From: an uncultured Acidobacteriaceae bacterium
GTDB taxonomy: Bacteria > Acidobacteriota > Terriglobia > Terriglobales > Acidobacteriaceae
DNA: 64,000 bases
Assembly: GCA_903842065.1 (NCBI GenBank)
Contig: CAIMKZ010000077.1
Location: 1 to 64,000, forward strand
Direction: 5' to 3'
Shown: positions 27,339 through 35,636 of the stretch, one piece after another
Numbering within the stretch: the first letter of the stretch is position 1
How the letters are laid out: each line of letters starts with the position of its first letter
The notes under the pieces: model-generated
What the model saw: the letters and a program-made list of their open reading frames with translations, nothing else
The model's database searches: none
What the model was told of the DNA's origin: nothing
Program-made: the position numbers and the translations under genes

Positions 27339-27380
27339 CAGCGGCCCGCGAGCGTGAGTTCCCGGGCCGTTGTTGCTTTT
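27339..27380 (+). terminator. Rho-independent terminator before nrdR
   Basis: A 10-bp stem (cagcggcccg / cgggccgttg, one G-U pair) with a 14-nt loop is followed by ttgctttt. It would end the candidate small transcript before the nrdR start at 27454. Confidence 0.7.
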
Positions 27381-27453
27381 GAGGCGCTTACGCGCTTTTG
27401 TGTTTCGGATTAGATTCGGGTCGGGGCAGCGCGGGCGTAGAATCGCACTTGAG

Positions 27454-27924
27454 ATGAAGTGCCCTTTTTGCGGATTCCTCCAGGACCGCGTAGTTGATTC
27501 CCGCGAGAGCAAGGAAGCCGACTCCATTCGCCGCCGCCGCGAGTGTGAGAGCTGCAACCGCCGCTTCACCACCTACGAGCGTATCGATGAGATTCCCTAC
27601 ATGGTGGTAAAAAAAGACGGCCGCCGCGAGCGATTCGACCGGCAGAAGGTCCTCAGCGGCCTGCTGCGCGCCTGTGAAAAGCGCCCTGTCTCCAGCTCTC
27701 AGCTTGAAAAGATAGTCGATTCGGCCGAGGCCTTTCTCGTCGATGCATCTGAACGCGAGCGCTCCACGCGCGAGATCGGCGAGCTCATCATGAACGAACT
27801 CAAGCGCCTCGACACGGTCGCCTACATCCGTTTCGCATCGGTGTATCGCGACTTCACCGACGTGCGCGAGTTCAAGGAAGAGCTCGAAGGCCTGCTGCGC
27901 AGTCACGGCAGCAAGAAGAGCTGA
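27454..27924 (+). CDS. nrdR: Transcriptional repressor NrdR
   Basis: NrdR (156 aa) represses ribonucleotide reductase genes in response to ATP/dATP. The zinc ribbon has Cys3, Cys6, Cys31 and Cys34 (CPFC...CESC), and the ATP-cone domain covers residues about 49-139 ([24 protein letters not shown]). The start is fixed by the conserved MKCPFCG; the frame is open upstream. Gene length is normal. Confidence 0.95.
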   Translation: MKCPFCGFLQDRVVDSRESKEADSIRRRRECESCNRRFTTYERIDEIPYMVVKKDGRRERFDRQKVLSGLLRACEKRPVSSSQLEKIVDSAEAFLVDASERERSTREIGELIMNELKRLDTVAYIRFASVYRDFTDVREFKEELEGLLRSHGSKKS

Positions 27925-27942
27925 CGCCGGCTATTTGATTCG

Positions 27943-28734
27943 CTAGCTCTGCCGCCGCGCCTCGCCGTTCTCTGTCGATCGCAGCGTAATCGCCGCGCCG
28001 CTCACAAATCCGTTCTCCTTGTCGATGATCGGCGCGCTCGTCATCTCCACGCGAATCTGGTAGCGCTTGCGGTCGAGCATGGTGGCGATTCCCTTGCATG
28101 GCCGCTCCAGCCGTGTGTGGTGATTCAACGGAACTCCGTCGTTCGGCGTGTATTTCAGGATCGGCAGCCGCCTCTCCACTACTTCCCCCACTAGTTCAGA
28201 GGGAAGCCACCCGGTCAGCTTTTCGACTGCGGGATTGGCAAGCCGGATGAACCCCAGCCCATCGGTCACGATCATTGCGTCGGCCACCGAATCCACGATG
28301 CTTTCCAGCCAGTCCCTCTGACGGATCGCTCTCTGGTGATCTTCGAGCGCCTCGCTGATCTCAACGAAAAAATGTCGAATGCCGATCGGGCTTCCCGCTC
28401 CATCACGCACGTATGAGCGGTACAAATCGAAGGTTCTGTACCCACCCGACCGCACGTAGAGCGTACGCCGCACCGGACTCAACCCATCGCTGCTCGAGTG
28501 CGCCTGAAAGAACGAGTTCCGGCTGGCCGCCGCATCGTCGGCCGCCATCAACTCCCATGCCGGCTTGCCCAGTAGCGCCTCTGGCTCGGCACTGAAGACC
28601 TCGCATGCATCCCGGTTCACGCGCACTACCGTGCCTTCCATATCCAGCTCGATATACGCCAGCGGAAGCTCCTCGATCGCGACGTCTTCAGGCTGTGGCC
28701 AACTCAGAACATTCTTTTCCGCTGTTTCGCTCAT
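27943..28734 (-). CDS. Tandem PAS-domain protein without an output domain
   Basis: This 263-aa protein contains two PAS domains. The first is at about 30-135 (LAYIELDMEGTVVRVNRDACEVFSAE, then LLGKPAWELM) and the second at about 150-255 (SIVDSVADAMIVTDGLGFIRLANPAVEKLTGW). There is no kinase, GGDEF or DNA-binding part. The start at 28734 lies 5 nt after the stop of the upstream degenerate GGDEF gene, so the two are probably coupled and may form a sensor complex. PAS ligands cannot be named from sequence. Confidence 0.8.
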   Translation of the reverse strand: MSETAEKNVLSWPQPEDVAIEELPLAYIELDMEGTVVRVNRDACEVFSAEPEALLGKPAWELMAADDAAASRNSFFQAHSSSDGLSPVRRTLYVRSGGYRTFDLYRSYVRDGAGSPIGIRHFFVEISEALEDHQRAIRQRDWLESIVDSVADAMIVTDGLGFIRLANPAVEKLTGWLPSELVGEVVERRLPILKYTPNDGVPLNHHTRLERPCKGIATMLDRKRYQIRVEMTSAPIIDKENGFVSGAAITLRSTENGEARRQS

Positions 28735-28739
28735 CTCCC

Positions 28740-29729
28740 CTACCGCTTCTTCCCTGGAAATTTTGAAAACTTGTGAAGGTCTTCGGCGCATTGGAACCGG
28801 CTGAATGGCGCCAACTCGAAAACGAGGGGAATCCGCAGCATGATCACTCTTCCTCGTACCGTCACCGTGATATCGCGATTGCGTGCCGAGCTTCGCTCCA
28901 GCTCCGCCACAACGTGTTCCTCGCACGACCGGCCGGTAAGTATTGCCAGCAGTGACGAATCGCTCCAGTGGTAAACATTGTCGTCGTTATGCAGGTCGGC
29001 GGTGAGTTGTGAAGAGACCGACATCAGGCAGTCCTCTACCGTCTCCATTCCGAACCGCTCAAAGACCATATCGATGCAGCTCAGCCGGATCAGCGCCACA
29101 AAGCCGCTGCTGCCACGCGACAGCTCCTTGCCCAGCTGTTCCACAGCCGCCCCTCCGCCGCGCAGGCCCGTCGCCGTGTCGTTGTTCGTCGACAGGTTTG
29201 CGGCCTTTAATACGGCGCTCGCCGCGGCTTCGCCGCCCTCCGTCCGCCGCGGACGCAGATACTCGTCCAGCGTCTCCTGGTAGGCGTTAATCTCTTCGCT
29301 TGACGTCAGCGTGCGCGCGCCAACTACCAGCGGCTTCGCCTCTGGTGAGCTGGCGTCGAGCCCCATGCTGCCCATCAGCTCTCTCAGTAACCGTGAAGTC
29401 AGAGACCGCCACGCTGCAAGACGTTCCTTTAGCTCTTTGTCTGCCGCGGTATGGTGCGCTTCAAACTCGTGCACGATCTCGCGCAGCAGCGCCACTTTGT
29501 CCTGCTCGGGCCGATGATCCTCCAACTGCATTCCAAGTTGAGAGATATTGTCCTGGAATTGCTGGAACGCCGCGCTGTCTACCTCAGGCGTGTATGTGGC
29601 TATGCCGCTTATCAGCAGAGTCAGGTTTCGTTCATCCACATGCGCGCCATCGAGCTCCGGCTCCGGGCCAGCCGCCCCCGAGACCCATGACCCCATATTT
29701 CTTAGGCCCACTGCGCACCTCTTCAGCAT
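28740..29729 (-). CDS. Degenerate GGDEF-domain protein
   Basis: This 329-aa soluble protein has a helical N-terminal half (residues 45-190) and a GGDEF-like fold at about 200-320. It carries LIRLSCIDMVFERFGMETVEDCLMSVSSQL and DDNVYHWSDSSLLAILTG. The GG(D/E)EF active loop is replaced by WSDSSL, so it cannot make cyclic di-GMP by the usual mechanism. It could bind nucleotide or act as a scaffold. The downstream PAS gene is almost fused to it. The complete diguanylate cyclase at 10991 is a possible functional counterpart. Confidence 0.7.
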   Translation of the reverse strand: MLKRCAVGLRNMGSWVSGAAGPEPELDGAHVDERNLTLLISGIATYTPEVDSAAFQQFQDNISQLGMQLEDHRPEQDKVALLREIVHEFEAHHTAADKELKERLAAWRSLTSRLLRELMGSMGLDASSPEAKPLVVGARTLTSSEEINAYQETLDEYLRPRRTEGGEAAASAVLKAANLSTNNDTATGLRGGGAAVEQLGKELSRGSSGFVALIRLSCIDMVFERFGMETVEDCLMSVSSQLTADLHNDDNVYHWSDSSLLAILTGRSCEEHVVAELERSSARNRDITVTVRGRVIMLRIPLVFELAPFSRFQCAEDLHKFSKFPGKKR

Positions 29730-29906
29730 GTTTATCGGCGGCAGGTTAGAAAACTTGATGGGCGACTCAGTGGTCCAATAACCCGCTTAGAATCTGCAAC
29801 TCTATCGCGCGCACCCCGGTCCAGTATCTCCCCTGCGCTGGTCTTCAAACGCCTGTTGCGCCGCCATTTCAACACTCCCAATCCTGTACACTGGAAGGTG
29901 AAAGCC

Positions 29907-30953
29907 ATGAATAAGAAGATTCCTATCGGCATCCTTGGCGCCACCGGTATGGTGGGTCAGCGTTACATTCAGCTCCTCGAAGACCACCCGCTCTTTGAGG
30001 TCGCGTGGCTTGCTGCCAGCGACCGCTCCAGCGGCAAAAAGTACGGCGAAGCCGCCAAGTGGCGTCTCGACTTTCCGCTGCCCACTCGCATCGCGGAGAT
30101 GGTCGTTGCTCCGGCTGAGCCTGCCGGCGCGCCCAAGGTCATCTTTGCCTCGGTCGACGCACCCATCGCCCGCGAGATGGAGCCCGCATTCGCCTCCGCA
30201 GGCTGCGCCGTCATCTCCAACTCCTCGGCCTTCCGCATGGCCCCCGACGTGCCCCTGGTTCTGCCCGAGGTCAACGCTTCGCATCTGGAGATGATCGAGC
30301 AGCAGTCCTGGCGCAAGCAGTCCGGCGGATTCATCGTCACCAACTCCAACTGCACCGTCATGGGACCAGTACTCGCACTCAAGCCCATCGCCGACAGTTT
30401 CGGTATCGAGCAGATCTTCGCCGTCTCCATGCAGGCGGTCTCCGGCGCGGGCTATCCCGGCGTCCCTTCCATGGACATCCTCGACAACGTCGTGCCCTTC
30501 ATCCGCAGCGAAGAGGAGAAGATGGAAGAGGAACTGATGAAGCTCCTTGGCACGCTAGACGGCAATACCGTTAAACCGCTTCCGGCGCGTATGAGCGCAA
30601 GCTGCAACCGCGTTGCGGTCGTCGACGGCCATACTGTCTGCGTCTCCGTCAAGCTGGCCAGGCCCGCTACCAAAGAGCAGATCATCGCAGCCTGGAATGA
30701 GTTCAAGCCGCTCGCCGGAAAGAATCTGCCCTTCGCTCCCGAGCAGCCCGTACAGTGGACCCCAGAGGACGATCGGCCTCAGCCGCGTCTGGACCGCAAC
30801 CGCGGTCGTGGCATGGCCGCCACCGTCGGCCGCCTCCGCCCCTGCAATCTGCTCGATTGGAAGTTCGTTGTGCTGTCGCACAACACCGTTCGCGGCGCGG
30901 CCGGAGCCACCATCCTCAACGCCGAGATGCTCAAGAGCCTCGGCAAGCTGTAG
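29907..30953 (+). CDS. asd: Aspartate-semialdehyde dehydrogenase
   Basis: Asd reduces aspartyl phosphate to aspartate semialdehyde for lysine, threonine and methionine synthesis. The 348-aa protein has the NADP motif GATGMVGQ (11-18) and the active Cys149 in TNSNCT, with the substrate-binding His in SHNTVRGAAG. A ggaaggtg site precedes the ATG at 29907; a frame from 29856 is open but unlikely. It heads the asd-lysC-dapB-dapA set, though repeats separate each pair of genes. Confidence 0.94.
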   Translation: MNKKIPIGILGATGMVGQRYIQLLEDHPLFEVAWLAASDRSSGKKYGEAAKWRLDFPLPTRIAEMVVAPAEPAGAPKVIFASVDAPIAREMEPAFASAGCAVISNSSAFRMAPDVPLVLPEVNASHLEMIEQQSWRKQSGGFIVTNSNCTVMGPVLALKPIADSFGIEQIFAVSMQAVSGAGYPGVPSMDILDNVVPFIRSEEEKMEEELMKLLGTLDGNTVKPLPARMSASCNRVAVVDGHTVCVSVKLARPATKEQIIAAWNEFKPLAGKNLPFAPEQPVQWTPEDDRPQPRLDRNRGRGMAATVGRLRPCNLLDWKFVVLSHNTVRGAAGATILNAEMLKSLGKL

Positions 30954-30969
30954 AGATGCTGTTTTGAAA

Positions 30970-31030
30970 GGGCACGGCTTTAGCCGTGCCGGAAAAGTGC
31001 GAAATTGAATCGGGGCTTTAGCCCCTGAGG
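30970..31030. repeat. Palindromic intergenic repeat between asd and lysC
   Basis: Two palindromes lie in tandem: ggcacggctttagccgtgcc (30971-30990) and ggggctttagcccc (31012-31025, followed by tgagg). Related sequence lies at 33345-33407. This class of repeat is widespread in acidobacterial intergenic regions, from general knowledge. Confidence 0.7.
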
Positions 31031-31076
31031 GATGGGCCTTCGTCACGATGTGCCGCATCCGCAAATGGAAATACCC

Positions 31077-32486
31077 ATGAACATCGTTGTCATGAAATTT
31101 GGCGGCACGTCGGTCCAGGATCCGGCTGCCATTGGGCGTACGGCGGCCATCGTCGCCGGGCGCATCGCGCAGGGCAAGAGCCCCGTTGTCGTGGTCAGCG
31201 CCATGGCCAAGGTCACCGACTCTCTGCTGCGCTGCGCCGATATCGCCGCACTCGGCGAGAAGGACGGCTCTGTCGCACTCAGCGCCGAACTCCGCGCACG
31301 CCACCACAAGACCGCCGCCGAACTCGTCAAAGATAACGCCGCTCTCGCCGCCGCCATCGACAACGAGTTCGACTCGCTCGACGAGATCCTCCGCGGGCTC
31401 GCCGCCATTCACGAGCTCACTCCGCGCATCTCCGACCTCATCGTCAGCTACGGCGAGCGCCTCTCCAGCCGCATCGTCGCCGACGCCTTCCGCCAGATGG
31501 GCATGAACGGCGCCCACGTCGACTCGCGCGAAGTCATCATCACCGACTCAGAGTTCCAGAAGGCCGCGCCCATCGACGACATCATCGACAAGCGCGCCCC
31601 AGAGAGGCTTCTGCCCCTCGTCGCCGAAGGCAAAGTCCCCGTCATGGGCGGATTCATCGCCGCAAACGAAAGGGGCCTCACCACCACCCTTGGCCGTGGC
31701 GGATCGGACTTCTCCGGCGCCATCATCGGCGGCGCGCTCAACGCCTCCGCCATCGAGATCTGGACCGACGTCGACGGCATCATGACCGCCGACCCCCGCG
31801 TCTGCCCCGACGCACTGCGCGTCAAAGTCATCAGCTTTGAAGAGGCAGCCGAGCTCGCCTACTTCGGCGCCAAGGTTCTGCACCCGGCCACCATCCTGCC
31901 CGCAGTTAAGAAGAACATCCCCGTCTTTGTGCTCAACAGCCAGAACGCGGCCTGCGAGGGAACGCGCATCATCTCCGTAGCCCCGCATTGCAAGAGCCCT
32001 TTCAAATCCATTGCGGTTAAAAAGAAGCTCGCCATCATCGACATCGTGGCCAGCCGCATGCTCATGACCCACGGCTACATGCGCCAGATCTTCGAGGTCT
32101 TCGACAAGCACAAGTGTCCGGTCGATATGGTCTCGACCAGCGAGGTGTCGGTTTCGCTCACCGTGGACTCAAACGCGCAACTGCCCGAGATCGCCGCCGA
32201 CCTTGGCAAACTGGCCGACGTCAAATACGAGGGCAAGAAGGCGCTGGTCTGCATCGTCGGTGAAGATATCCGCGGCCAGAACGGCATCGCCGCCCAGGTC
32301 TTCTCCGCCGTCAAGCACGTCAACGTACGCATGATCTCGCAAGGGGCAAGCGAGATCAACATGAGCTTCATGATCGAAGAAGAAGATGCCGAAGAAGCCG
32401 TCCGCTCGCTCCACGCCGCCTTCTTTGAGCATCCTGACCCGGTCGTCTTCGACGTTGATGCCAGGAAGCCGCTGCCGGCAAAGTAG
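31077..32486 (+). CDS. lysC: Aspartate kinase
   Basis: LysC phosphorylates aspartate, the entry step for the aspartate family of amino acids. The 469-aa protein begins MNIVVMKFGGTSVQD and contains the kinase domain to about residue 290 (GFIAANERGLTTTLGRGGSDFSG), then two ACT domains (about 310-390 and 395-460) that normally give lysine or threonine feedback. The length matches monofunctional LysC/ThrA-type III enzymes. The ATG at 31077 has a gga site and a conserved start; an upstream ATG at 31032 falls in repeat sequence. Confidence 0.94.
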   Translation: MNIVVMKFGGTSVQDPAAIGRTAAIVAGRIAQGKSPVVVVSAMAKVTDSLLRCADIAALGEKDGSVALSAELRARHHKTAAELVKDNAALAAAIDNEFDSLDEILRGLAAIHELTPRISDLIVSYGERLSSRIVADAFRQMGMNGAHVDSREVIITDSEFQKAAPIDDIIDKRAPERLLPLVAEGKVPVMGGFIAANERGLTTTLGRGGSDFSGAIIGGALNASAIEIWTDVDGIMTADPRVCPDALRVKVISFEEAAELAYFGAKVLHPATILPAVKKNIPVFVLNSQNAACEGTRIISVAPHCKSPFKSIAVKKKLAIIDIVASRMLMTHGYMRQIFEVFDKHKCPVDMVSTSEVSVSLTVDSNAQLPEIAADLGKLADVKYEGKKALVCIVGEDIRGQNGIAAQVFSAVKHVNVRMISQGASEINMSFMIEEEDAEEAVRSLHAAFFEHPDPVVFDVDARKPLPAK

Positions 32487-32517
32487 TACGGTCATTCTGC
32501 CGGCCCGCCACGAAATT

Positions 32518-32553
32518 GGGTGCCCCAGGTCCCTCGCATTTGGGGACCTGGGA
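32518..32553 (+). repeat. Palindromic element between lysC and dapB
   Basis: gggtgccccaggtccc (32518-32533), a short loop and ggggacctggg (about 32542-32552) form a copy of the same family as the window-start array and the coding insertions. Confidence 0.85.
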
Positions 32554-32579
32554 AACACAACAGCGGACGCGCAGTTTCT

Positions 32580-32628
32580 CTAGCTAGAAGCTAGAAGCTA
32601 GAAGCTAACAGCTAACAGCTAGGAGCTT
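32580..32628 (+). repeat. Heptad array (tagaagc/taacagc) that forms the dapB ribosome-binding site
   Basis: Units tagaagc x3, taacagc x2 and taggagc lie in tandem. The last unit supplies aggagc, which sits 6-7 nt before the dapB ATG at 32632 and is the only plausible Shine-Dalgarno sequence. Related arrays are at 9021-9163 and 58721-58820. Confidence 0.85.
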
Positions 32629-32631
32629 AAG

Positions 32632-33309
32632 ATGCAGATTCTCGTATTAGGTAAAGGAAAGACAGGAAGCCTCGTCGCCGAGATCGCCGCCCAGCGCGGC
32701 CACACCGTACGCGCCCTCGACATCAACGAAAACGAGCACGCCTCGGCCCTCACCTCCGCAACCCTTGCCGATGTGGACGCGGTCATCGACTTCACAGCCC
32801 CCGAAGCCGCCGTCGAAAACATCACCGCTGTGCTTTCTGCCGGCTCCCGCATCGTCGTCGGCACCACCGGCTGGTACGCGCATTTGGATGAGTTGAAAGC
32901 TCTCGCGCACAAAACCAACGGCGGCCTGTTGTACGGCACGAACTTTTCGATAGGCGTACAGAAGCTCTTCCGTCTCACCGCCGAGCTGGCGCGCATCGAG
33001 GGCTACACCTTTTCAATCGACGAGACCCACCACGTCACCAAGCTCGACGCCCCCTCCGGCACCGCTCTCACCCTCAAGCAGATCGTCCAGTCCGTCCAGC
33101 CCGGCGTTGACGTACCCGTTGAAGCCCACCGCATCGCCGACGCCAAGGGCGAGCACATTGTCAAAGCCGTAAGCGAGGTAGACGAGCTGGAGATCCGCCA
33201 CAACGCCTTCAGCCGCCGCGGCTTCGCCATAGGCGCAGTCCGCGCCGCAGAGTGGCTCAACGGCAAGCAAGGCGCATGGGAGTTCCGCGAGATCTTCGAT
33301 CAGTTGTAA
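32632..33309 (+). CDS. dapB: 4-hydroxy-tetrahydrodipicolinate reductase
   Basis: DapB reduces hydroxy-tetrahydrodipicolinate, the third step of diaminopimelate/lysine synthesis. The 225-aa form is shorter than the usual 265-270 aa. The nucleotide motif at the start is GKGKTGS instead of GxxGxMG. The signature DETHHVTKLDAPSGTA and the GTTGW and GTNFSIG segments are present. It is preceded by a heptad array that supplies the ribosome site and is followed by dapA. Confidence 0.92.
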   Translation: MQILVLGKGKTGSLVAEIAAQRGHTVRALDINENEHASALTSATLADVDAVIDFTAPEAAVENITAVLSAGSRIVVGTTGWYAHLDELKALAHKTNGGLLYGTNFSIGVQKLFRLTAELARIEGYTFSIDETHHVTKLDAPSGTALTLKQIVQSVQPGVDVPVEAHRIADAKGEHIVKAVSEVDELEIRHNAFSRRGFAIGAVRAAEWLNGKQGAWEFREIFDQL

Positions 33310-33344
33310 TCGAAGGTTAGTGAATCGGTTCAAAGGTTTGTATC

Positions 33345-33407
33345 AGGGCCCGACTTCAACAGGGCCGCGAAGCCAGCCCTAAAACCCTCGGGCTTCAGCC
33401 CCTGAGG
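33345..33407. repeat. Palindromic repeat between dapB and dapA
   Basis: The sequence gggcccgacttcaacagggcc, then ctcgggcttcagcccctgagg (33387-33407), repeats the type seen at 30970-31030 with substitutions. A plausible AT-rich promoter region follows (33440-33469). Confidence 0.65.
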
Positions 33408-33469
33408 AAATTCCCCCAAAATCGCTCTTGCGTCATACCCTGCCCCCGTTCAATTAAACTAGTTCTGTT

Positions 33470-34414
33470 ATGGAAACAACCGGTTGTGGCACAGCCATCG
33501 TTACCCCCTTTTGCGCCAATGGTTCACTCGTAGGTTCCAGTGTTGACGAGCAGGCACTTCGCACCCTCGTTAACTGGCAGATCTCGTCCGGCATCGACTT
33601 CCTCGTCGCCTGCGGGTCGACGGGAGAAGCGGCAACTCTAGAAGAAGACGAGTGGCTCCGCGTCGTCCGCATCGTCGCGGAGACGGCTGCCGGCCGTGTG
33701 CCTGTCTGGGCCGGCTGCACCCACAACTCGACGGCCGCACTGCTGCGCCAGGCAGCAAAGCTCAAAGAGATCCCCGGCATCAGCGCCGTGCTCTCGGCCA
33801 ACCCCTACTACAACAAGCCCAACCAGGAAGGCCAGTTCCAGCACTTCCTCGCGCTGGCCAAACTCATTGATCCGCTGCCCCTGTGCGTCTACAACGTGCC
33901 GGGCCGCACCGCCGCCAACCTTGAGCCGGAGACCGTCGCGCGCCTCGCCGCGGCTGCGCCCAACATCCAGGCCATCAAAGAGGCCAGCGGCAGGCTCGAT
34001 CAGTTTGCAGCGCTCGCCCACATCATGCCGCGCAACTTCAAGATCTTTTCCGGCGACGACGGCCTCGCTCTCCCCGCCATCTCCGTTGGCGCGCAGGGGC
34101 TCATCTCCGTTGCATCTAACGAAGCTCCTGCCGAGTGCGCCCGCATGATCCGCGCCGCGCTCGACAACAACTGGACCGAGGCCCGCGACCTCGAACGCCG
34201 CTACTCGCGCCTCTTCGAAGCCAACTTCTGGGAATCGAACCCCGGCCCCGTGAAGACCGTCCTGAACCTCATGGGCATGTGCTCGGACCGCATGCGTCTG
34301 CCGCTTGTGACCCCCACAGCAGCCACTCGCGCCCGTCTCGAGCGCCTGGCTGGCGAACTCGGACTGCTCAAGCACGCCCCTGTTGCCGAGACCACCCGCC
34401 CCGAAGTCTACTAG
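33470..34414 (+). CDS. dapA: 4-hydroxy-tetrahydrodipicolinate synthase
   Basis: DapA condenses pyruvate with aspartate semialdehyde. The 314-aa TIM barrel has GSTGE (49-53), catalytic Tyr141 in YNVPGRT and Schiff-base Lys170 in IQAIKEASG. The length is normal. It ends the lysine group and is followed by a strong terminator. The presence of this complete pathway means lysine does not require a LysW route. Confidence 0.94.
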   Translation: METTGCGTAIVTPFCANGSLVGSSVDEQALRTLVNWQISSGIDFLVACGSTGEAATLEEDEWLRVVRIVAETAAGRVPVWAGCTHNSTAALLRQAAKLKEIPGISAVLSANPYYNKPNQEGQFQHFLALAKLIDPLPLCVYNVPGRTAANLEPETVARLAAAAPNIQAIKEASGRLDQFAALAHIMPRNFKIFSGDDGLALPAISVGAQGLISVASNEAPAECARMIRAALDNNWTEARDLERRYSRLFEANFWESNPGPVKTVLNLMGMCSDRMRLPLVTPTAATRARLERLAGELGLLKHAPVAETTRPEVY

Positions 34415-34425
34415 CAAAAATCAAC

Positions 34426-34453
34426 GGCCGGGATCGCGCTCGCGATCCCGGCC
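34426..34453. terminator. Terminator after dapA
   Basis: A perfect 13-bp stem (ggccgggatcgcg / cgcgatcccggcc) with loop ct lies 11 nt after the dapA stop. A short T-containing stretch (ttcgtgt) follows. Confidence 0.85.
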
Positions 34454-34494
34454 TTCGTGTCTCTACTGAAATTCTCTTGCTCCAAATCCAGCGG

Positions 34495-34541
34495 TGCCCC
34501 ACCCTCGCGGCGTCTTTGTTGTTGCCGCTAGGGTGGGGTGC
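34495..34541. repeat. tgccccaccc-type palindromic repeat
   Basis: tgccccaccct (34495) pairs with agggtggggtgc (34529-34541) around a centre containing cgcggc...gccgct. It belongs to the same group as 50503-50544 and 53988-54029, which are similar in layout. Confidence 0.7.
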
Positions 34542-34563
34542 GCGCCACTTGGGACACGAATCC

Positions 34564-35541
34564 TTACAACTCCGCAATCAGCTTGCCCGTCTGCGTTCCT
34601 GTCCTCAACGACTCCAGCGCCACATTCAACTTGCCAAACTCGAATGCCTCAATCGGCGGCGTCTTCATCGTGCCGGCAGCAAGCCCATTCAGAATTTCCG
34701 CGCCCGACTCCCGCAGTATGGGCCAGTCCTGGTCGCGCCCGTACTGGTAGATCGCCCCCAGCGCAATCTCGTGCAGCGAGATCACCGTGGTAAACGCCGG
34801 CAGCGGTGCCGCCGCCAGCCTTCCCGCAATGCACACCAGGTGCCCGTTGTAGTTGATCAGAGGCGCAAGCGTCTCTGCGTGCTTCGCGCCCACGTTGTCG
34901 ATCGCGGCATAGAGCAGCAAGCCTTCGAGCCCCCGCATCAACGCCTCATGCCACTCCGCATCGTGATAGTCGAAGACTCCCTCCGCGCCCAACTCCAACA
35001 GCCGCGCATGATTCTTCCCCGAGGCCGTGGTCCACACCCGGTATCCGCGCGCTACCGCAAGCTGAATCATGTAGGTCCCCGTCGCCGACGCCCCGCCTGT
35101 GATCAGCACATCGCGATCCGCCGCCACCGGAAATTTGTTGATCGCCTGCCACGCCGTCAGACCGGGGCAGGGCATCGTCGCCGCGTCACGAAAGCTGACC
35201 GCATCGGGCAGTCGCAGCAGCCCCCTGGCGGCGACGACCGTGTGTGTCGAATAACTGCCGTTGCGCGTCAGGTCGAAGTGATAAGCAACCCGCGTACCCA
35301 GCGGAACGTTCGTGTGCTCTCCGCATGCCACCACAACTCCGGCCCCGTCCACACCCGGAATGTGCCCCACCTGCCAGCCGTTGGTCTTCGAACGCACCAG
35401 CTTCCAGTCCACAGGATTCAGCGCCACGGCCTTGTTCTCAATCACAACCTCGCCCGGCTTCGGCTCCGCGATCTCCCGCTCGGTAAGTTCGAGTGCGATC
35501 GGTTCACACGGCTCGTTCCATACCCATGCCTTAACATTCAT
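34564..35541 (-). CDS. Zinc-independent medium-chain dehydrogenase (quinone oxidoreductase-like)
   Basis: This 325-aa protein has the MDR architecture: a GroES-like N-terminal domain (MNVKAWVWN, NPVDWKLVR, GVDGAGVVVACG) and a Rossmann domain starting at DVLITGGASATGTYMIQLA. The Cys/His ligands of zinc alcohol dehydrogenases are absent, so it is probably an NADPH-dependent quinone or alkenal reductase. Two in-frame ATGs lie 6 nt apart; the second, at 35541, is better spaced from gagagg. It converges with dapA. Confidence 0.86.
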   Translation of the reverse strand: MNVKAWVWNEPCEPIALELTEREIAEPKPGEVVIENKAVALNPVDWKLVRSKTNGWQVGHIPGVDGAGVVVACGEHTNVPLGTRVAYHFDLTRNGSYSTHTVVAARGLLRLPDAVSFRDAATMPCPGLTAWQAINKFPVAADRDVLITGGASATGTYMIQLAVARGYRVWTTASGKNHARLLELGAEGVFDYHDAEWHEALMRGLEGLLLYAAIDNVGAKHAETLAPLINYNGHLVCIAGRLAAAPLPAFTTVISLHEIALGAIYQYGRDQDWPILRESGAEILNGLAAGTMKTPPIEAFEFGKLNVALESLRTGTQTGKLIAEL

Positions 35542-35636
35542 GCGCATATCCTCTCAAGCGCCGCAAAGATCGGCGCGAAGCAAATCAAAATCCCTACATT
35601 CTCAGATTAAATCGAATCGGCAGGAGCAATCTTCAC

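Larger units (their letters stand above)
27152..27380 (+). ncRNA. Candidate small RNA or leader/mini-ORF transcript
   Basis: This segment sits between EamA and nrdR and is bounded by a promoter-like element and a hairpin with a T-rich tail. Positions 27159-27176 read aaaggaggtcgatccagc, which equals the reverse complement of the 16S rRNA 3' end (aaaggaggtgatccagc) with one extra C. It then carries a 16-codon ORF, short hairpins (ggcc-tga-ggcc; ggcggag-ggat-ctccgtc; gggc...gccc) and the terminator. No known RNA family is recognised. It could be a regulatory RNA, a tiny protein gene or both. Confidence 0.45.
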
